Part shown: positions 6,689 through 14,478 of the stretch, in pieces
How the letters are laid out: every line of letters starts with the position of its first letter
How positions within the stretch are numbered: the first letter of the stretch is position 1
Virus record (IMG/VR): IMGVR_UViG_3300003332_000014
Location: 1-42,715 of that record
Reading direction: 5' to 3' (one strand)
Length of the DNA stretch: 42,715 nucleotides
Source: a virus
Notes under the pieces: generated by a model
Seen by the model: the letters and a program-made list of their open reading frames with translations, nothing else
Databases searched by the model: none
Told to the model about the DNA's origin: nothing
Translations under genes and position numbers: made by a program

Positions 6689-6929
6689 AAGCTTTCGTAT
6701 CTATGTTGCTTGTGGCTGTTGTAACCGAGTTATATACTCTGGTGATACTCACATTGTGAGTATCACTATATTTTTTTTCTTTAATATTATAACATACAAA
6801 AAATAAACATATTGTAATCACAGATACTATGGGAATATAACAACAATAACTGATAGCCATTCCTATAGTATTTGTAAAACCTTCATAGATTAGCCACATT
6901 AAGAGATTATTTGCATCAAATACTATCAT
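6642..6929 (-). CDS. Doubtful leftward membrane protein ORF (95 aa)
   Basis: An open frame on the strand opposite to all neighbours. Its first 50 residues hold two hydrophobic stretches (IGMAISYCCYIPIVSVITIC and on to LFFVCY). No convincing ribosome binding site or promoter precedes the ATG at 6929, and its 3' half crosses both hairpins at 6639-6662 and 6742-6766. It may be chance in AT-rich DNA; the two membrane segments are the only point in favour. Confidence 0.2.
   Translation of the reverse strand: MIVFDANNLLMWLIYEGFTNTIGMAISYCCYIPIVSVITICLFFVCYNIKEKKYSDTHNVSITRVYNSVTTATSNIDTKAFSDILKTPRRLGVCA
6679..6759 (+). CDS. Possible single-pass membrane micropeptide (26 aa)
   Basis: MSLKAFVSMLLVAVVTELYT followed by LVILTL; almost entirely one hydrophobic helix. 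The start is preceded only by GGGGTC. Its stop lies inside the terminator hairpin at 6742-6766. Other tiny one-helix proteins occur in this arm (7360, 16702, 18293), which is why it is listed. Confidence 0.25.
   Translation: MSLKAFVSMLLVAVVTELYTLVILTL
6742..6780 (+). terminator. Hairpin plus T-tract terminator
   Basis: GTGATACTCAC, loop ATT, GTGAGTATCAC (perfect 11-bp stem, 6742-6766), followed by TATATTTTTTTTCT. It ends the first rightward transcription unit. A new promoter follows at about 7069. Confidence 0.8.
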
Positions 6930-7050
6930 ACCTAAACATCATTAATCTTTTGTTGTAGCTAATCTATGAGCAAACATAAGCTATTACACAACAGCACAAT
7001 AGCCACATCCCACAACATACACAGCCATCAACAGCCATCAATCGATCGTA
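6781..7050. other. Gene-poor spacer with short repeats
   Basis: No gene is supported on the plus strand. It holds an inverted repeat, CATAGATTAGC (about 6884) with GCTAATCTATG (about 6957), and a tandem ACAGCCATCA pair at 7021-7040. The doubtful minus-strand ORF covers its left part. Confidence 0.5.
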
Positions 7051-7084
7051 CCCCTATTCACAATATAGTTTAAATACATAGGGG
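7051..7084 (+). promoter_or_regulatory. Promoter flanked by an inverted repeat (possible operator)
   Basis: TTTAAATA at 7069-7076 serves as a TATA box for the 7162 gene, with a start near 7098. The box is bracketed by CCCCTAT (7051-7057) and ATAGGGG (7078-7084), an inverted repeat placed where a bound repressor would block TBP. Confidence 0.5.
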
Positions 7085-7161
7085 CGGCGATCATCATCAT
7101 GGTCATTGCCAATGAAACCCATAAGGGTTGAGGCATGATAAATATAAAGAGGTGAAAAAGC

Positions 7162-7353
7162 GTGGACAACGAGGAAACTGTAAAGCCCCTGACCTATAAG
7201 GGTCATGAAGTAGTGATTCGAGGTCACTCTGATGGAGTGGCTGAAGTGTTCTATAAAGGTCAATACTGGGGGCGTATTGACCTGAGAGAGCTGTTGAACA
7301 TCACCTACGACATGCTTTCGAGCGGTCGTAGGTATAAAAAATGGCGGAGGTGA
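7162..7353 (+). CDS. Small hypothetical protein (63 aa)
   Basis: Starts at GTG 7162 after an AGAGGTGAAAAAGC ribosome binding site. It has a compact beta-like pattern (HEVVIRGHSDGVAEVFYKGQ) and a basic end (SSGRRYKKWRR). No family is recognised. It is the first gene of the unit that leads into the amidoligase-like block; the next gene starts 6 bases after its stop. Confidence 0.6.
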   Translation: MDNEETVKPLTYKGHEVVIRGHSDGVAEVFYKGQYWGRIDLRELLNITYDMLSSGRRYKKWRR

Positions 7354-7359
7354 GTGATA

Positions 7360-7446
7360 ATGGACGAAGAGCTCATAGATGTCATTGCATGGGTCATCAT
7401 CGGCTCTGCAATGATTGTGTTTGGTCAATGGTTAATCTGGGGGTGA
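7360..7446 (+). CDS. Single-pass membrane micropeptide (28 aa)
   Basis: MDEELIDVIAWVIIGSAMIV and eight more residues form an acidic N-terminus plus one membrane helix ending in tryptophans. GGAGGTGA lies 6 bases before ATG 7360, overlapping the end of the upstream gene, and the next gene follows after 3 bases. The tight spacing and strong ribosome binding site support it as real. Function unknown. Confidence 0.6.
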   Translation: MDEELIDVIAWVIIGSAMIVFGQWLIWG

Positions 7447-7449
7447 TGA

Positions 7450-8634
7450 ATGATGATGGATGAGAAACTACTCTATGCTGTTGAATTGCTCGAGGGCTTC
7501 GACGGTTTTTATTATCATGAAGCCTTCGAGTCAGCAGATGATAACCTCAGAGAGTGCATTGAAAACTTTAAAGAGCTTGCACGTGTTGGATTTGAACTTG
7601 AATGTGCAAGCCTCAGTGATAATTATAGCGCCGATGTCTTCGGCGTAAAGGTCGAGACGGAGGCGCTCGAGTATTTCCATGATGCACTTGAGGAAATCAC
7701 TGACGTCGCATGGGAAGAAGCAACGGATAATCTACAGGATGCCCTTTATACTCTAAGGGATATCGTTACTGACTGCTCAGTGCAATCGGAACTGATAACA
7801 GAGCCATTAGAGATTAAAGAGATTGAACCAGTATTGAACTTCTGGCTGTGGTTTTTGCACAAGTGTGATCTCGAATGCTCACCAGAGCACGGTGCTGGCT
7901 GTCATATGACGGTCAGTCTTAAAGATCGCAGACTGCCAGACTTCGTAAAAGCGAACGTTGAACAGCTAACAGTGAGGTTCGCATTGCCTCTCGCATTATT
8001 ATCATGGCGAGAGTGCCATAGCGAACGAGATCGAGGGTACTTTAATCTTAACAGCATGCATGCCAATTATAATACAATGGGCATCGTGCTGTGGGAAAAT
8101 GAGGCAGAGGGCAAGATTCTATTGTCAATGCGCAATAAATACAGCTTTGTCCACGATAAAGAATTCCCAACAAACACAGCGTTTGAGTTTCGTTACCCAG
8201 ACGCATCAATGAACGCAAGACACTTATGGCGTGTCGCCATAGTTAATATGGCGATCGTCTTAAAGGCATTAAAGATCAGTTACTACTGGGGAGGCATCAT
8301 CCAGTGGAACTTAGCGAACACAGTTAATGCTTATGATGTGATAGACGAACTTAATAGCTTCCCTGATATTCAAGGAGCTATTAAGAAATACGACAGACAC
8401 ATCAAGGAATTCTTAGACTTCATACGACCAGAGATCGAAGAAATCACAGACGGTCATTATGATGAATGGTTCGAGGATGCTTTCGATGTTTACGCAAGGG
8501 ACGAGTATGACTTTATGCCAGCACACTTCGGAATTTACCCAGACCTTAAACTCAATCTCGCTGACTACATCGACAGAGACTATGAAGACGAATACATCGA
8601 TGATTATAAATATGATGAAGATCTATATCTGTGA
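7450..8634 (+). CDS. Amidoligase-like (carboxylate-amine ligase fold) paralogue 1
   Basis: 394 residues from ATG 7450 (ATGs at 7453 and 7456 are also possible). It shares an ordered motif set with the proteins at 10307, 11288 and 12232: VGFELE near residue 47, SELITEPL near 119, GAGCHMTVS near 148, KANVEQL near 165, FEFRYPD near 247 and a C-terminal PEIEEIT.GHYDEWF near 330. A FE(I/L)E strand, a D-x-S...E.V..P segment, a G-x-H turn and a late EFR motif, in this order, are the hallmarks of the glutamine-synthetase-fold amidoligase/GCS2 group, where Glu and His bind ATP and metal and Arg binds substrate. This copy is the most diverged (DCS for DGS) and has a long acidic tail. Proposed role: ATP-dependent amide bond formation, substrate unknown. 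Confidence 0.6.
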   Translation: MMMDEKLLYAVELLEGFDGFYYHEAFESADDNLRECIENFKELARVGFELECASLSDNYSADVFGVKVETEALEYFHDALEEITDVAWEEATDNLQDALYTLRDIVTDCSVQSELITEPLEIKEIEPVLNFWLWFLHKCDLECSPEHGAGCHMTVSLKDRRLPDFVKANVEQLTVRFALPLALLSWRECHSERDRGYFNLNSMHANYNTMGIVLWENEAEGKILLSMRNKYSFVHDKEFPTNTAFEFRYPDASMNARHLWRVAIVNMAIVLKALKISYYWGGIIQWNLANTVNAYDVIDELNSFPDIQGAIKKYDRHIKEFLDFIRPEIEEITDGHYDEWFEDAFDVYARDEYDFMPAHFGIYPDLKLNLADYIDRDYEDEYIDDYKYDEDLYL

Positions 8635-8656
8635 GTCGTTCGTTATAAGGTGATGA

Positions 8657-9001
8657 ATGATGAAGATTGAAAGGCGTAAAGTGTTATGGCTCGTTGGTCA
8701 TAAACCTTATGCAGAACAAGTTAGAGAGTTACAAACGATCTTTCATGCCGAGGTCGTTGTAGACACTCGGCATCTGGATTCAGTGGCTGAAATAGTTGAG
8801 AAGATGAAGAACATTGGGGCTGATGAAGTAGTCGTATCACTGCCAGATTCATGGCTTTGCGACTTACTGAAGCTCGGCATCCAGCCCATAAGAGCTAAGA
8901 TGCGAAGACTCTTTACACGTAATGGAAAACCAGTGTTTCAACACACTGGCTTTGAACGTGTAAAGAAATTTGAGTTGGAAGTTGAAAAATTAGAAAGTTA
9001 A
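8657..9001 (+). CDS. Small Rossmann-like hypothetical protein
   Basis: 114 residues; tandem ATGs at 8657 and 8660 after AAGGTGATGA. The alternation KVLWLVGHKP, AEVVVDTRH, ADEVVVSLPDSWL suggests a small alpha/beta fold, with a basic patch (IRAKMRRLFTRNGKP) later. I recall similar short proteins in phage genomes without a known role. It lies inside the amidoligase block between paralogue 1 and the amidotransferase, so a link to that pathway is possible but unproven. Confidence 0.55.
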   Translation: MMKIERRKVLWLVGHKPYAEQVRELQTIFHAEVVVDTRHLDSVAEIVEKMKNIGADEVVVSLPDSWLCDLLKLGIQPIRAKMRRLFTRNGKPVFQHTGFERVKKFELEVEKLES

Positions 9002-9013
9002 AGAGGTGATGAG

Positions 9014-9409
9014 ATGAAAGATATTAAAAAGTTTTATAGGGTCGAGCGGATAGACATATACCACGATAGTGGTATTACAATAGGTGATATCAAAACCGAT
9101 GAGCCATCATCGGTTTTCGAATACTTTAAGGAGATGAAAGAGCTAATAACCAAATCACACAAAGACTTCCCAGAGTTTACGTGTGATGGAGTCATTATAC
9201 AAGCAGACTTCATAAGCGTGCGTGATGTCAGTGATGAATTCGTAAAGCTGTGGCTCATCTGCGAGATGGTCACTGGCTTTACAGTGCAGAAGATAAACGC
9301 TCATCATAATGTCGCTGAGAAGTTCAAGAACTATGAATTAACGGGCGATGATTACCAGTATGCATTCACACAGTATTACTGGGAGTTATTGGAACTACTA
9401 AAACATTAA
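9014..9409 (+). CDS. Hypothetical protein in amidoligase block
   Basis: 131 residues from ATG 9014 after AAGAGGTGATGAG. Mixed alpha/beta, rich in acidic and aromatic residues (YHDSGITIGDIKTDEPS; YAFTQYYWELLELLKH at the end). No motif or family is recognised. It sits directly before the glutamine amidotransferase gene, whose ribosome binding site follows its stop at once, so the two are probably co-translated. Confidence 0.6.
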   Translation: MKDIKKFYRVERIDIYHDSGITIGDIKTDEPSSVFEYFKEMKELITKSHKDFPEFTCDGVIIQADFISVRDVSDEFVKLWLICEMVTGFTVQKINAHHNVAEKFKNYELTGDDYQYAFTQYYWELLELLKH

Positions 9410-9422
9410 GGAGGTGATGAAC

Positions 9423-10307
9423 ATGTGCGGTGTCATAGGCATGTATGTAGTGGATTCAAAAAAGGTTGTTGATGATATAAAAACAATTATGAAGTCTCAG
9501 ATCAGTCGAGGTAAAGAAGGCTTTGGGGCTTCAGTATTGATGGTTGATGGTGGTATGATTCACATCAGAGAACGATGGGAGACTTATGGTGAAGTATGGG
9601 AGTCATCATTCTGGAAGATTCCCAGCGACGGCGACTTCCTGTTATTCCATAATCGATTACCGACCAGCACTCCAAACATCGCAGAATGCAATCATCCAAT
9701 AGCCAATGAAGACGAGAGCATCATGATGGTTCATAATGGACATGTGTGGGTTTCTTCACACGAAGAGAACCACATGTTCAAGAACCATCACTTCGAGACA
9801 CTGCTAACAACCAAGCGATATATTGGTGATCGATTGATCGATGAGTCTTATGAGTATACGGACAGTGAGTATGCTGTCCATCAGCTCGAAGACCTCATTA
9901 AAGGCGGTAAAACAATTCTGGAGGCTGTCGAGCACGTAGGTGATCAGCACACAGCGTGTGCGTTCCTTTACACGCTAACGAAAACTAAAGGCATTTACTT
10001 CTCATCAAACATGCAGGACTTAACATATCAAGAAATGAAAAGCGATAATAAGGTAATATCAAGCGTCGGCGGTAAAGAATCGTTGATGAACAGTTATGGC
10101 GTGCTGACTGAGGACGACATAGTAACCCATGATCTCGAAACGTATGCAGTCAACTATTACGGCTACAACTACGAAATCAAGCGTGGTGATGCGAAAGTGC
10201 GGCGACTGACGGGTGATGAAACAAACGTCATCAAAAGACGTAAAGGCAAAGAATGGTGGTATGGAGATAACTATTACGATGGTGAGCGTATGTGGGTGGT
10301 GAGATAA
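9423..10307 (+). CDS. Class II glutamine amidotransferase (Ntn hydrolase)
   Basis: 294 residues from ATG 9423, chosen because it puts the catalytic cysteine at position 2 (MCGVIG), exposed after Met removal as this family requires, and because AGGAGGTGATGAAC precedes it. Other family motifs: HNRLPTS at 76-82 (the HTR/HNR glutamine-binding arginine), CNHPI at 89-93 and VHNG at 103-106. Known members (GlmS, PurF, AsnB, glutamate synthase domains) hydrolyse glutamine and pass ammonia to a partner domain. There is no synthetase or SIS domain here; the C-terminal 100 residues are unassigned and end basic. The partner is probably one or more of the flanking amidoligase-like proteins; the gene's stop overlaps the start of paralogue 2. 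Confidence 0.85.
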   Translation: MCGVIGMYVVDSKKVVDDIKTIMKSQISRGKEGFGASVLMVDGGMIHIRERWETYGEVWESSFWKIPSDGDFLLFHNRLPTSTPNIAECNHPIANEDESIMMVHNGHVWVSSHEENHMFKNHHFETLLTTKRYIGDRLIDESYEYTDSEYAVHQLEDLIKGGKTILEAVEHVGDQHTACAFLYTLTKTKGIYFSSNMQDLTYQEMKSDNKVISSVGGKESLMNSYGVLTEDDIVTHDLETYAVNYYGYNYEIKRGDAKVRRLTGDETNVIKRRKGKEWWYGDNYYDGERMWVVR

Positions 10308-11287
10308 TGAAAGTTGAAGAACTTTCTGGCTTTCTGGAATTTAGAGGGTTCAGGGAGCATACAAAACTCCCATCAACCCTCGATTTAAGTAACCTCAATG
10401 AGCGTCTGCGTGTAGGCTTTGAAATTGAAGGAGATGTATTACAAAAAGGTCGGGACAGACTCGAAATACACGGTAAACATTCACGTATCAACTCCGACCT
10501 GAAAGACCACCCTTACTTTAGTCTGGTCTATTATGATGGCAGTGTCGATACAGAACTGGTAACACAGCCAATCGAAATTAAGAACATCATCGATGTTATG
10601 CATGAATTTCAATGGGTCTTGAAAAATCATGGCGTGTCAATGTTGCCAGTAACAGGTGCTGGCGGTCATCAGACCGTTAGCGTTAAAGACCTGTTCATAG
10701 ACCGAGACATCAAAGTCAATATCGAGCAACTGACACGTTATTTCTCGCCAACACTGTTACGTCTTGGATGCATACCACATCTAACACATCATAGAAAGTA
10801 TTACTACCGAAAACTCAACGGCTCTGGCATTTACACATGGACACTCGATGGATACCATAAATACCGAGCATTACATTTCAAGAATTTCATGGACTGCAGT
10901 GGCTTCGAGTTCCGATACCCAGACGTGTTATCACCCATACACTCATGGGTATCGGCAGTGGCAAACGCATCGATAGTCTTAAAAGCGTTAAAGATTGATG
11001 ATGGTAGAATCAGATGGTCATGGGCATCCGAAGATGCGACAGTAAAAACGTATCATTACATGCTAAGCGGTAAATCCAACGCTTACATTCTTAAGAAACC
11101 GAGAGACTTCTACATTGAGAATGTTTACAGCGATACCAGAAGAATCAATAGAATACGATGGTTTAAAGAACATCAGAGGGACGTTGAGTTCTTCGAGTTC
11201 TTTAAGCCAGAGATTCAAGAGATCACTGGTGGTCAGTATGATGAGTGGTTCAAACATGTTTATGACTTTAATGGGATGGTGGTATAA
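10307..11287 (+). CDS. Amidoligase-like paralogue 2
   Basis: 326 residues from ATG 10307, overlapping the TAA of the amidotransferase gene (TAATG) with GGTGGTGAG upstream; a GTG at 10292 is less likely. Motifs in order: VGFEIEGD near residue 40, YDGSVDTELVTQPIEI near 80, GAGGHQTVSV near 120, KVNIEQLTRYF near 140, FEFRYPD near 202, VLKALKI near 227, PEIQEITGGQYDEWF near 305. It keeps every conserved residue of the group and could be the active member. Translational coupling to the amidotransferase suggests a stoichiometric complex in which ammonia is fed to the ligase. Substrate unknown. Confidence 0.65.
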   Translation: MKVEELSGFLEFRGFREHTKLPSTLDLSNLNERLRVGFEIEGDVLQKGRDRLEIHGKHSRINSDLKDHPYFSLVYYDGSVDTELVTQPIEIKNIIDVMHEFQWVLKNHGVSMLPVTGAGGHQTVSVKDLFIDRDIKVNIEQLTRYFSPTLLRLGCIPHLTHHRKYYYRKLNGSGIYTWTLDGYHKYRALHFKNFMDCSGFEFRYPDVLSPIHSWVSAVANASIVLKALKIDDGRIRWSWASEDATVKTYHYMLSGKSNAYILKKPRDFYIENVYSDTRRINRIRWFKEHQRDVEFFEFFKPEIQEITGGQYDEWFKHVYDFNGMVV

Positions 11288-12226
11288 ATGGACATTAAAG
11301 AATTAGAAGATTATGCTGGCATCTATAGGGATCAATCAATATCCCTGCTACCGAGTGAAGTCGAACTACTGCAAAAACTGATACCACGATTCAACGAGCG
11401 AGTCTGTTGTGGATTCGAACTTGAAGGCGATTGGACATACCATGAATATGCGAGAGTCGGTGGACGTGAAGCTATCATCGAGGAAGTGGACGAGTTGCAT
11501 AGCTTCATAATTGAAGCGGCAGAAGAGCAAGGAGGTCTTTATAGCACACTGTTAGATGCCTATGATGATGGAAGTGTAAACACCGAACTGGTAACACAAC
11601 CGTTAAGAGTTGATGAAATAGTGCCAGTGTTAGACCTGTGGCTGGATGTTCTTGATACATGCGGTGTCATATTCGATTCAAGAGTCGGGGCGGGTTGCCA
11701 CATGACAGTATCAGTGGGCACCAGTCTACCGTTAATCGTTAAAGCGAACGTCGAACAACTGGTACGTTATTTCATTCAACCACTATTAGAGTTCGGTTGT
11801 AATCATAAGCGGTCGAGACGAGATCATGAATACTATAGCTTTAACAAATCACCAATAAAACGCCTTAAAAGAGGCGACCGACTTAATGGCGAAAACAAAT
11901 ATAAAGCTGTCCACTTCAAGGAATTCGGTGATGTTACAGCATTTGAATTCAGATACCCAGATCCAGCGCCGACGAGAAAACTTTACTCGATCGCCACATT
12001 GAATATGGCGATAGTATTGAAGGCAATTAAAATATCGTTCAAATATAATGGAGTTTTTAAAATTAAAAACTCCAGAATTCGAGCGAGTGAAAGTGCATAT
12101 CAATGGGATGGTTGTGATTCAGAGCTTATCGACGAATTCATAGACTTCATGGCTGATGATATCAAAAGCATAAGTGGTCTAACACTTGAAGAATGGATGT
12201 GGCATATTGAGAATCAGGAGGTATAA
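11288..12226 (+). CDS. Amidoligase-like paralogue 3
   Basis: 312 residues; ATG 11288 follows the previous stop without a gap, with GGTGGT upstream. Motifs: CGFELEGD near residue 41, YDDGSVNTELVTQPLRV near 94, GAGCHMTVSVG near 133, KANVEQLVRYF near 152, FEFRYPDPAP near 220. The C-terminal DEWF motif of the paralogues is weaker here (LEEWMWHI). A helical insertion lies between the first two motifs. Divergence from its neighbours suggests a distinct substrate or step, not simple dosage. Assignment to the carboxylate-amine ligase fold rests on motif order, not on a search. Confidence 0.6.
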   Translation: MDIKELEDYAGIYRDQSISLLPSEVELLQKLIPRFNERVCCGFELEGDWTYHEYARVGGREAIIEEVDELHSFIIEAAEEQGGLYSTLLDAYDDGSVNTELVTQPLRVDEIVPVLDLWLDVLDTCGVIFDSRVGAGCHMTVSVGTSLPLIVKANVEQLVRYFIQPLLEFGCNHKRSRRDHEYYSFNKSPIKRLKRGDRLNGENKYKAVHFKEFGDVTAFEFRYPDPAPTRKLYSIATLNMAIVLKAIKISFKYNGVFKIKNSRIRASESAYQWDGCDSELIDEFIDFMADDIKSISGLTLEEWMWHIENQEV

Positions 12227-12231
12227 GAACG

Positions 12232-13419
12232 ATGGATATTAAAGATGTTGATGGTTTTGATGGGTTTAGCGGTCGAGCATCCATTGACCTCGATTATGCC
12301 AGACACTTCTCAGAAGTATCACGGCACTTTAAAAGTGTCGTGCGTATAGGCTTTGAGATCGAGGGCAACAGCTCGTTACCGAAAACGATCAATTGCCCAC
12401 GCTGTGGGCAGGAAGTAACGATCCATGAATACGAACAACTCCATCGAATCATCCACTATCTGATCCACAATGGCAAACATCACGCATTAAAGCAAGCGAT
12501 AAAAATATACTGGGATGGTAGCGTAGATACTGAGTTGGTAACACAACCGTTAAGAATTGATGACATAAAGCCAGTGCTAACATTCTTCATGGGTCTTCTG
12601 CAAACTTTCGGGGTCAGCATGTCGCCAGACACAAGAGCTGGCGGGCATCAAACAATAAGCGTCGGTGAGCGGTTGCCAGACGTTTATCTGGCGAATATTG
12701 AACAGTTATCAAGACGATTCGCACCAACACTCACCAGAGTTGCATGCAGTCCTTACGATACATACAGAAGATCCACACGCTTCAGAGTTCTTAATGAGTC
12801 ACCGATACACCACTACCCATTAGATGGGTGGGAAGAGAAGTATCGGTTCGTTCACTTTAAAGATTATGAAACAGTGACTGGCATAGAGTTTAGATACCCA
12901 GACGTATTACCACCAGAATACAATTACGTATCAGCGATCCTGAACATGGCTTTAGTGTGGAAAGCCATTAAGATCACAAATCGTTACAGGAAAGTGATTA
13001 CATGGAAGAACGTAATCATCAGAGAACAAAAGAATGCCTATCACACGATGATCGATGACTCGACGTATGTTGGCGATGATTACGAAGAATATCACGTTGC
13101 AGATAACTATGAATGGCTGAGATACTACAACACTCATGATACAATCGTCGATGCAGAAATCGATGGTCACTGGTGGTATAGGCGTGAAGATGATGACACA
13201 CTGTTCAAGCTATTGCGACCAGAGATTGAAGCACTGACGGGTGATTATGATGAATGGTATAAGCACGTGTATAACTACAGCGAGATGCTGAACTATCGAG
13301 TAGACGACTTTGACTACAGTACTATCGAATGCGAAAAATTCGCAGAAGATGATGGGATTGATCTTAATATTGAAGAAGAGCCACCACGTAGAATAAGAGT
13401 TATCGGGAGGGTGCTGTAA
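12232..13419 (+). CDS. Amidoligase-like paralogue 4 with CxxC insert
   Basis: 395 residues from ATG 12232 after CAGGAGGTATAAG. Motifs: IGFEIEGN near residue 41, WDGSVDTELVTQPLRI near 98, RAGGHQTISVG near 139, LANIEQLSRRF near 160, IEFRYPDVLP near 220 and PEIEALTGDYDEWY near 330. After the first motif it carries a CPRCGQEV insert, a likely half zinc knuckle supported by nearby histidines, which the other three lack. The C-terminus adds an acidic extension ending basic (EEPPRRIRVIGRVL). Its stop overlaps the start of the next gene (TAATG), so the ligase block is coupled to the CxVC trio that follows. Confidence 0.6.
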   Translation: MDIKDVDGFDGFSGRASIDLDYARHFSEVSRHFKSVVRIGFEIEGNSSLPKTINCPRCGQEVTIHEYEQLHRIIHYLIHNGKHHALKQAIKIYWDGSVDTELVTQPLRIDDIKPVLTFFMGLLQTFGVSMSPDTRAGGHQTISVGERLPDVYLANIEQLSRRFAPTLTRVACSPYDTYRRSTRFRVLNESPIHHYPLDGWEEKYRFVHFKDYETVTGIEFRYPDVLPPEYNYVSAILNMALVWKAIKITNRYRKVITWKNVIIREQKNAYHTMIDDSTYVGDDYEEYHVADNYEWLRYYNTHDTIVDAEIDGHWWYRREDDDTLFKLLRPEIEALTGDYDEWYKHVYNYSEMLNYRVDDFDYSTIECEKFAEDDGIDLNIEEEPPRRIRVIGRVL

Positions 13420-13943
13420 TGGTCGATAGCTGGTGTGAAGTCGAGATCAGTGGAAGCCATTTTACGCATAGTGGTTGTAGCGTCTGCTACACTAATGATG
13501 GCAAAATCACTGTAAGGCGATTGTTCAATGATGTCATTGAGCCGTTAAATGTGCTCGGCGAGGAAGAGCTAAAATTGACAATCGACGTAAACGGCAACTT
13601 CCACGTACGCTCACTACCGCTTCCACTCGCAAGACGAGATTACGATGGCATCGACGATTGTCGTAAATTCGCAATCAACGTTACGTCGACCTATCATCTT
13701 CCAGTTCGATATTTCCAGCACATTCCATTCAACGATCATAATGGCGAAGTGATCGATGAGATTCGGTATTATGACAATGCACATGCTTTCAAGATCTCAG
13801 AACGTCCAGATACTGGCGTCGATATCGTCGAGATCGATGGTAAACAGTATCTGAGACTGTGGATCAATCTGATATCACCACCATTCATAGACACAGTGCT
13901 GGATAATTTCTATCATGCGTTACCAGAGAGGTGGTTCGAATGA
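13419..13943 (+). CDS. CxVC-family paralogue 1 (unknown function)
   Basis: 174 residues, ATG 13419 overlapping the previous stop, with GGGAGGGTG upstream. The first of three tandem related proteins. Shared landmarks: an N-terminal WCEVEI strand followed by CSVC near residue 20, DDCRKFAI in the middle, and a C-terminal VEIDGKQYLRLWI then a helix ending in W. The CxVC could bind metal or form a disulfide. No known family is recognised. Tight coupling to the amidoligase-like genes suggests a substrate, carrier or partner of that pathway, which is inference only. Confidence 0.6.
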   Translation: MVDSWCEVEISGSHFTHSGCSVCYTNDGKITVRRLFNDVIEPLNVLGEEELKLTIDVNGNFHVRSLPLPLARRDYDGIDDCRKFAINVTSTYHLPVRYFQHIPFNDHNGEVIDEIRYYDNAHAFKISERPDTGVDIVEIDGKQYLRLWINLISPPFIDTVLDNFYHALPERWFE

Positions 13944-14473
13944 TCATAAATGAGCTGGCACTTACAAACACTGAAGTACTTACACGCACGCTATCTATAG
14001 AATGTCCAGTATGTGATTGCACTGATATCACTGTCAATACAATCAGCTATATCGCATTAATGAAAAAGCGATATGGCTATAACATAACAGTGACAACGGA
14101 TGATAGCATTTTCTATGTCCGTAGTTCTTCAGAAGAGGTCTTCGGTGACGTCTACCATCTGGCATCTACAAACAACTTCAGAGCTATCGCAGACTTCAAC
14201 ATCATAGTTCCACTGGGCAGTCGAGCTAAAGTCACTGAATTCATTGACATATTTAAGTCGCTCGATGATGGGCAAAATGACTACCACATCGACATTATTA
14301 AATACGATCAAATCCAGAGTATCAGAGATATTCATAAACGATGGGGCATACGCCTTACGGTCCAATTGACACCCACAAACCACTTGACCAGTTACTCACT
14401 GCCACTCATCGGATTCGCAACGACTTACGAAATCATAAAAAACGATAAGATCGTGAGTTTGAACTGGGGGTGA
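13940..14473 (+). CDS. CxVC-family paralogue 2 (unknown function)
   Basis: 177 residues from ATG 13940, which overlaps the previous TGA (ATGA); an in-frame GTG at 13931 exists but falls on the ribosome binding site. It shares the N-terminal CPVC-x-C motif followed by an ITV strand, the central NNFRAIADF segment (compare DDCRKFAI and DNCRTIAF in the others) and similar length. The C-terminal VEIDG motif is lost and replaced by another strand-rich segment, so this is the most diverged of the three. Function unknown. Confidence 0.55.
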   Translation: MIINELALTNTEVLTRTLSIECPVCDCTDITVNTISYIALMKKRYGYNITVTTDDSIFYVRSSSEEVFGDVYHLASTNNFRAIADFNIIVPLGSRAKVTEFIDIFKSLDDGQNDYHIDIIKYDQIQSIRDIHKRWGIRLTVQLTPTNHLTSYSLPLIGFATTYEIIKNDKIVSLNWG

Positions 14474-14478
14474 CTGAC

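Noticed and set aside
7054-7428. Minus-strand frame of 124 residues
   Set aside because: It overlaps the promoter at 7069, the 7162 gene and the 7360 micropeptide, all of which have good ribosome binding sites on the plus strand.
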